Shown in pieces: positions 57,939-64,000 of a stretch of DNA of 64,000 nucleotides; the first letter of the stretch is position 1, and the number at the start of each line of letters is the position of its first letter. The stretch covers positions 36,252-100,251 of the forward strand of contig CAXKVV010000124.1 in assembly GCA_964058805.1 (NCBI GenBank), given 5' to 3'. The position numbers were made by a program, and so were the translations under genes. This DNA comes from Schoenoplectus triqueter (taxonomy: Eukaryota; Streptophyta; Magnoliopsida; Poales; Cyperaceae). The notes beneath the pieces were generated by a model. That model was not told the origin of the DNA. It ran no database searches and saw nothing but the letters and a program-made list of their open reading frames with translations.

Positions 57939-59478
57939 TATATTTAGATGCCTCCTAAAACTTTAGGGTGAGAGACGACATGAAAGATTCTCAAGTTCCA
58001 ATATATGTTACTATCCTTTTTGTACGGTGGACTTGGACTCGGAGGCTCCGAAATTGAGCAATTGCATATTATGATTTTTAACACATTCTGCAATCCATTT
58101 CAGATAAATTCTGGCACATCCGTTATTATAATTTTCAAACCTCTATTTTTATTTATGTGCTTCCGATTTAGTTATACGAGATAGTTTTTATTGTATATCC
58201 TACTTATCGTAGATGGAAACAATCACAGATGCGTCAGAAAAAGATAAGGCAGCGAATGTGAATTCCATAGGAAATATGTAAACGAAGCTGATCCTGATGT
58301 ATTATTAAATGAAACACAAATTATATGAAACGTATAACACTATCAATTCATAGATTTGTGGATATAACTATGAACCCTTATTTCAATTTTAAATATTTCT
58401 TGAATTTATTTTAATCTCCATAATCAAGATTATCAAAATAAATATAGTTGAGTGATCCCTCGTCCTCATTAAATACATGATGATAATTTATTAAATCTTA
58501 TGCAAATTTTCAAGACTATCTAAAAAAATTTCATTTGAATTAAGCAAAATTTGAATTCAAAATCCGCTAAGAATTCGGAAGTAAATTATTCTAGCAAATT
58601 AATTATTTTCAAACAAAACAATTATAACATGAACTTATTATGGGCCGAAGTTTTCGTGCCGACCTCAATTTAATTAAGTTGTTTTTTTAGCACGACGTCT
58701 TGAATAAAAAAAATTTATTATAACTTTTTGCGAATTTTGAGATTCATTAAGTATCCTGACCTCTCACGAATTTTGAGATTCATTAAGCCTTTTCATTTAC
58801 TTAAATATTTTTAATAATAAATATTTAATCATGAATTAATAAATGAGGTCTAATATTCACTTTTCAAGATGATTTTGTGTATGTCCCAAAAAATAAAAAA
58901 AATAATGAAATTTAACAACACAAAGATAATAAATTGAGAGAACTTAATTTTTTTATTACCCACATTCATATTAGATTTTTTATAATGTTTATTAACGAAA
59001 TAGGTCTAAAATATTTTTTGTTAATTAACATAAATAGATTTTGCTTTTGAATATTTGTATTCAATAAAATTACATAATCATTGATATAAAAAAATGGAGT
59101 TTGAATTGAGATTTCAGTTCACATTATATTAAATTTGAAATATTGTCAATTCATATAAGTTCGAGAATGTAGCAATTAATTTTTTTTAATTATTGAAGAT
59201 CTCATTGTCAAAATAGTTTTATTGAAATGAGAATCTGTCTAACTAGATTTTAGTTTGAATTTAGCAAAACTTGAAATTCATTTTTTGAAGTAGAAGAATT
59301 TGGTAAATTTATTTTAGCAAATTAATTATTTTCGAATAAAAAAATTAAATTTAGCAAAACTTGATTTAGTACGGACCTCAATTTAATTAGGTCGTATTTT
59401 TAGTACACGTATAAAATAATTTACTGTTAAATTTATCACTCTATCTAGTTCTCAGCTAGTATATTACTTACGAAAAAT
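57939..59478. other. AT-rich flank of the second tRNA
   Basis: Includes a degenerate palindromic MITE (58330-58445) and stretches related to the flank of the first tRNA (ACGGACCTCA.TTTAATTA at 59370 and 24256). No gene. Confidence 0.4.
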
Positions 59479-59551
59479 TGGAGGTGCGGGGAATCGAACC
59501 CCGTGCCTCTCGCATGCGAAGCGAGCGCTCTACCATATGAGCTACACCCCC
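59479..59551 (-). tRNA. tRNA-Ala (anticodon CGC), second copy
   Basis: All 73 bases match 24466-24538, with the same stems, CGC anticodon and A/B boxes. A run of five Ts follows on the transcribed strand. About 150 bp upstream of the gene (59552-59700) is also related to the first copy, so it belongs to a duplicated segment. The 78-codon minus-strand open frame across it is not a protein gene. Confidence 0.93.
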
Positions 59552-60128
59552 TTTTGTGCTCATAATCAATACTTAATAAATGTTGATTGATCATGACGAA
59601 TCTTAAATCATTGGAAGTCAACAGATTTCCGAACTGGTAGTCAGTGACACGTGGTCCCCATCCCTTACTGGTATTTAGCACTCTCTGCTGGTCTTTGTGG
59701 AATCTGGTGAGGGATATATATAATATAACCAGGCTTGCGGTTGCAGATCACGTACATACATGCTCTTCAAAAACGGTCCAGTTTAGTTTCCAAGCCTGGC
59801 AAATATTCCGCCCGACATACATTCGTGCACAAATCAACCTATTACCTAATAATAATATGGTTATCAAAATTTTCACTCTCCTTCTCACTCTTTCTTTTTC
59901 TTTTCTTTTTATATAATTAATAACCTGCTTGACAAATAGAGACAGTGCCACGAATGACATGATTAGATCTGCTGATACAAATACAATCGTACAAAAAAAA
60001 AATTGATGCAGAGCAGTTGAAAGTTAGACTTACTTGTCTCATCCTAACTTCCAACTAACCATACGTCCATTAATCATTTTTTTTTATCTTCCGGGTACCA
60101 ACATAGCGTAATACACTATTTCACCATA
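59552..60128. other. tRNA upstream flank, no gene
   Basis: Related to 24539-24700 up to about 59705, then unrelated AT-rich sequence. Confidence 0.4.
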
Positions 60129-60458
60129 ATTGACAATGGATTATTTTGAAAACTTGACAATGAAATTCTAAATAAATTTAAAAAAATCTTTAAAAAGTTT
60201 ATAGATGTATTTTTCTGAGTATAGATTGATACTCATTCAAATTTTATGTAATTTCATCAAAGACCGTTAAATTAGAACCGTTACAAATTGTATAAAAATT
60301 TGATGGTCTTTGATAGACTATCAAACGATAAGGAAATTACACAAAATTTGAATGACCATCAATCTATAAGTAGAAGAACACATCTATAATTTTTTTTTAT
60401 ATTTATTTAGAGATTCATTGTCAGAGTTGTCAAAATAACTCATTGTTAACTGATCCCT
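60129..60458. mobile_element. Palindromic MITE family member
   Basis: Left TTGACAATGGATTATTTTGA; right TTGTCAAAATAACTCATTG. The inner pair TCAAAGACCGTTAAATTAGA and TTTGATAGACTATCAAACG is shared with the copy at 53424-53790. Confidence 0.75.
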
Positions 60459-61548
60459 TCTCTTTAAATATTATCACTATCTGTCCTATCATCTTCTGAG
60501 AGGAAACAATTGGTCAGTTTGAAATTTGATAATTTCAAGATCAATTTTGGATAATTTGATAATTTTGGATAGTTTGAAATTTGATAATTTCAAGATCAAT
60601 TTTCGGGTCAAGGGTGGTCTGGAAAAAAAATCACGCCAAGTGATTTTATTTTTTTAACAAAAATGATGTGACATTTCAGTTAAAAAAAATTGGTCTGAAT
60701 TTTTTTTCGGACCAGTTATTCGGATCATGCTATATCATAGAAAAAATCAGCACAATCATGTTAGATGATGTGATTTTTTGTTTTATAAAAATGGTCAAAG
60801 TCCTCTTTTTCTGATAAGCTCTAAATAAATCTTGATTTGGAAAATTTGTTGGAATATAAAGGTTGCACAGCCATCAAAACCAACATTATTTCCCTCTTCC
60901 TCTCCCTTCCCCCTGTTTATCTCTTCTATTCAAATCTGGTTGTTTACCCCCATTGACAGTAATTTATCTGAAATGATAACCAAAATTGTATTAGAAAGAA
61001 TTTTTGTATCTTGAAAAAAATAAAACGCTTATTACAAAATGATGTTAGCTAACTTGCACGTTAACTTTTTTTTTTTTGGGGTTTGTTTCAAAACAGAAAA
61101 AAAAATCGTGATAAAGCTTATGCACTTCCAAGTAAAATGGTAATAGATATATTGAAGTTTCGCAAGGCACATGTGAAATTTCCCATCTACCTGAAAGTGT
61201 CACTTGAGGTCGAAATAATTGGGCCGGGTACTGCTAATTAATAGGCGCCGAACTGTTGGGAAAAGCAGATTATTACCTTGGTACTCCTCTTATAAAAATT
61301 AAAAAAAAATTAAAATTGCAAACTTGCTAAATATTACCGCAATATTAAATTTTAATTAATAAATTATGAATCAACAGCTGCGCTATTTTGTTCAAATGAC
61401 GTTGTTATGAGGCCAAGAATTTAATTCTAGTTTATTATGAAAATTTACACGACCTAAAATTGGTTAATGATATAATCAAAAAAAGAATGTACCATTTCGG
61501 ATCTTGGGCCCTTGTATAGTTCTCTCTAGCAAAGATCGCAAGTACTGT
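60459..61548. other. Intergenic, nothing recognised
   Basis: A 52-bp-period direct repeat (AGTTTGAAATTTGATAATTT at about 60518 and 60570) and AT-rich spacer. Confidence 0.4.
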
Positions 61549-64000
61549 CACTACTAGAATTGTTGATATTTCTGTGGAATGTCCCTATATTTTCCCTGGG
61601 ATATTTTGGGTTCGATGGAAATGCCAAAAGATAGGGTTTCCGTTGATTATTTGCCTCGCACGTTCACGGTAATAAGTATTAATGGAAATAAGTTTTTATC
61701 ATTCGAGGCAAATATTGTCAACGCTTGGAAGGAAATCTCCAGATTTTGCGCTTTTACGGAAATACCTATCTCAGATCCGACGGAAATTGTATAAAGTATT
61801 ATATATCTGTACTCTCAACATTTCTGTGAAATGTTTATATCTTTTCCGTGGATTTTTGCACAGAAATGTTATTTATCTTTTTCCGTGGATTTTTGCACTG
61901 ATATATTTCTGCCGCGCGATCCAAATTAGTGGCGCCGGCTCCAAAAAATTGGTCCCCAAATTTTCATTTCCCCCCAAAATTAGATGGTTTATTTAATGGA
62001 CCGCGCGCCAGCTCCTTTCTCTCTTTCCGATCTCTACCCTTCCGTCTGTCATTCTCTCCTCAATACCTTCTCTCGTCTCCGTCTCGTTTCCCCCCAAATT
62101 GGATGCTTCTATACAGCTGCTGCACTCTTCTCTTCTCTTCAAATTGGTTACTCTTCCACTCTTCTCTTATCTCGGTTTTGTACTTTATTTTAGCTTTAAG
62201 AGTTCTATTACGTACGGTTTGCTAAATCAATTAGCTAGAGTTTAGGGTCCTATTAGGGTTTAATTAGGGTATGTGGTATTTAGAGTTTAGGGTACTATAT
62301 ATTAGCTAGGGTTTACGAATCTGCTGTGCATTAATTACCTACCTTGACAATACAATTGAACATACGTTATGCTTAAAAATTGTATAGTGGTATCACCTTT
62401 GAGGCTGCAATTGACATGTTCAAAGGAGGAATGAGTGAATCCCCCAATGACTTACAGAATGTTTTCTCCTTTTTCCCTTTTGAAATTAGTGATGCAAATA
62501 TCCTAAATTACCATGCAATTGTGTTATTTACCAATGGAAATAGAGGCATGTACTATATTTCACAATATTAAGAACTCACTGGTACTATTTGTCATCTGTA
62601 TATTTCACAGATTCTCCCATATGGCTCCTAACACCAGAACATCGCAGCTTCCGAGAGGCAAAAGGGTAAAGTACACCCAGCAAGGTGCAGTCCCAATTCC
62701 TCCAGACCCAGAGGAAAACCCGGCTGTTTCGACCGAACTGTCTGCCTCTGCATCTGCGTCACAATCTGGAGTGCTAAAGCGCAAGGGGAGAGGACCTGGA
62801 CAGATAATTCCTCCACGGCTACCAAGTGAAAGACCTGTGATTTGGCCAGTGGGAAAACAAGAGTTTACCACAGAGAACAACCCAACTCAGATCACCTCGG
62901 TCATCACTAAACTGGCCTTGCAACTGATGCCGGGGCCTTGTATTAGTTTCTTGTTGTTTGATCAAAACACAAGAAATGCTCTCGAGGATGGGTTTTTGGT
63001 ACAAAAAACTACAATCATTATTTTATATACAAGCGTAGCTTAATTAGGTCTAGGCTCTTAATTACTGAATTACTAATCATTAATTTATTATGAAGGAACG
63101 CTTCACATATAGGACTACTGAAAATGTCAACCATTGTAAGGAGGTGCTCGAGGCAATTGCTACAAAGAGGTACGCAAATGAGCTACGCGAGGCGAGGAAG
63201 AGATGTCGAAAGAAGTTTGGGTGGAATACAGAGGGATGGAAGACAATGGTTCCTCATTGGTGTAAGACCTTCAGATACTGGCATGAACTTTGTGACATCT
63301 ATGGAACCTCCGAATACAGGGCCCTTTCACAAAGAAACCAAGCTAATAGATGTGCTTCGGGGCTTTCTACTTGTCATTACTCTGGGTCAATAAGTGCTTA
63401 TCAACATGGCCAAAAATTGGTAACTACATCTTTTACTAGTCATCAATCATGTTAAACCAAAATCAGTATTTCTATCTTATATTTGCATACACAGATAAAC
63501 ATGAGGGGGGAGGGGGGTTAGCTAGTATATGGGGTTGGCAGGAGTTCTTCATTTCATGATTAATTAATTTTGTTTTGATGGTGCTTATATCTATTGTAAG
63601 TCTTGAGGCTGCATCTAGTAAGATACAACTAAATTCATATATGAAAACATTACATTTCATATAGAAGGGTACGAGGTTCGCTTCTCTGACATGGCTGCAG
63701 CCCATGCCGCGAAACAGGCCGAAATGCAAACGATGATTAGTCATCTCTTTGTGATGGTAGGAATGCAGAGGCCACCTTATCAGGTAATGAATCATAACAT
63801 TAATTGTAATGACATTGTTGCTTAAATGTATCACATTGCTCTGATTAATTGAACTTGTAGGGTAATGGTTCTATTCCCCAACCTTATCAAGCTTATGTTT
63901 CGCAACCCTTTCAAAGTGCTTCAGGGATGCATGTGCCTTCTTCTTCTCAGGTAAGAAATTTTGGTGAGGGTATTGTTAATGCTTGGGGAATTTAGGGCTT
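61549..64000 (+). mobile_element. CACTA (En/Spm) element, 5' end, continues past the window
   Basis: The left terminus CACTACTAGAATTG at 61549 is preceded by TGT as possible 3-bp duplication. Subterminal repeats of the form TATATTTTCC / ATCTTTTTCCGTGGATTTTT occur at 61590-61910. A CT-rich leader (62010-62190) precedes the encoded gene. The element runs beyond 64000, so its other end is unseen. Confidence 0.75.
62621..64000 (+). CDS. En/Spm-type plant transposase-associated protein (Transposase_24-like), partial
   Basis: The first ATG at 62621 opens MAPNTRTSQLPRGKRVKY, then a Pro/Ser-rich stretch, KRKGRGPGQIIPPRLPSERP and TENNPTQITSVITKLALQLM, probably to a donor near 63000. A second exon (about 63091-63419, donor at 63420) has EARKRCRKKFGWNTEG, YWHELCDIYGTSEYRALSQR and NQANRCASG, the conserved part of this family. 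Further exons: about 63668-63783 (AAAHAAKQAEMQTMISHLFV) and about 63860-63951 (QPYQAYVSQPFQSASGMHVP). Exon phases at 63419/63668 are not resolved, so another exon or a lesion may lie between. These proteins accompany CACTA transposases; their exact role is unsettled. Truncated by the window end. Confidence 0.7.

Noticed and set aside
59445..59681. 78-codon minus-strand open frame
   Set aside because: It runs through the tRNA-Ala gene; the RGCSSYGRALASHARGTG stretch is just translated tRNA sequence.

Overview
This is a nuclear genomic window from a flowering plant. The evidence is intron-rich genes for a Raf-like (CTR1/EDR1-class) MAPKKK, the proteasome subunit RPN12 and a LOB-domain-like protein, plus plant-type LINEs, CACTA, Mutator-like, Harbinger-like and Helitron-like elements and a nuclear tRNA-Ala(CGC), all in very AT-rich DNA. 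I cannot place it below angiosperm from sequence alone.

Layout. 11-3542 (+) is the 3' part of a Raf-like kinase gene with several lesions. From about 4518 there is a large direct segmental duplication. Copy A (about 4518-15190) and copy B (about 27464-46190) each carry, in the same order, an intact six-exon RPN12 gene (-), a divergent small two-exon gene that appears to join a LOB-type coiled coil to a CHD3-type SANT/Myb domain (+), and a short first exon starting MxNP. A tRNA-Ala(CGC) gene with related flanks lies further downstream in each arm (24466-24538 and 59479-59551), so the duplicated unit may originally have been about 23 kb. Copy B was enlarged by a 6.3-kb LINE in RPN12 intron 5 and by small elements. 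Copy A received a CACTA element with Ulp1-protease remnants. In each case the other copy shows the empty site.

Between the copies lies a structure with inverted arms (15207-16075 and 20735-21690). They enclose an apparently perfect 2316-bp tandem duplication (15875-20506). Downstream of copy B, 47728-49486 holds an intact five-exon gene for an unrecognised membrane/coiled-coil protein of 343 residues. The rest of the window is transposon relics, MITEs of one palindromic family, a perfect 26-bp minisatellite, a phospholipase D exon fragment, and at the right edge the start of a larger CACTA element (61549 to the end) encoding an En/Spm-type transposase-associated protein.

Functionally, RPN12 belongs to the 26S proteasome lid and the kinase to MAPKKK signalling. 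They are neighbours, with no sign of joint function. The strongest candidates for something undescribed are the duplicated LOB/SANT chimeric gene and the membrane/coiled-coil gene.
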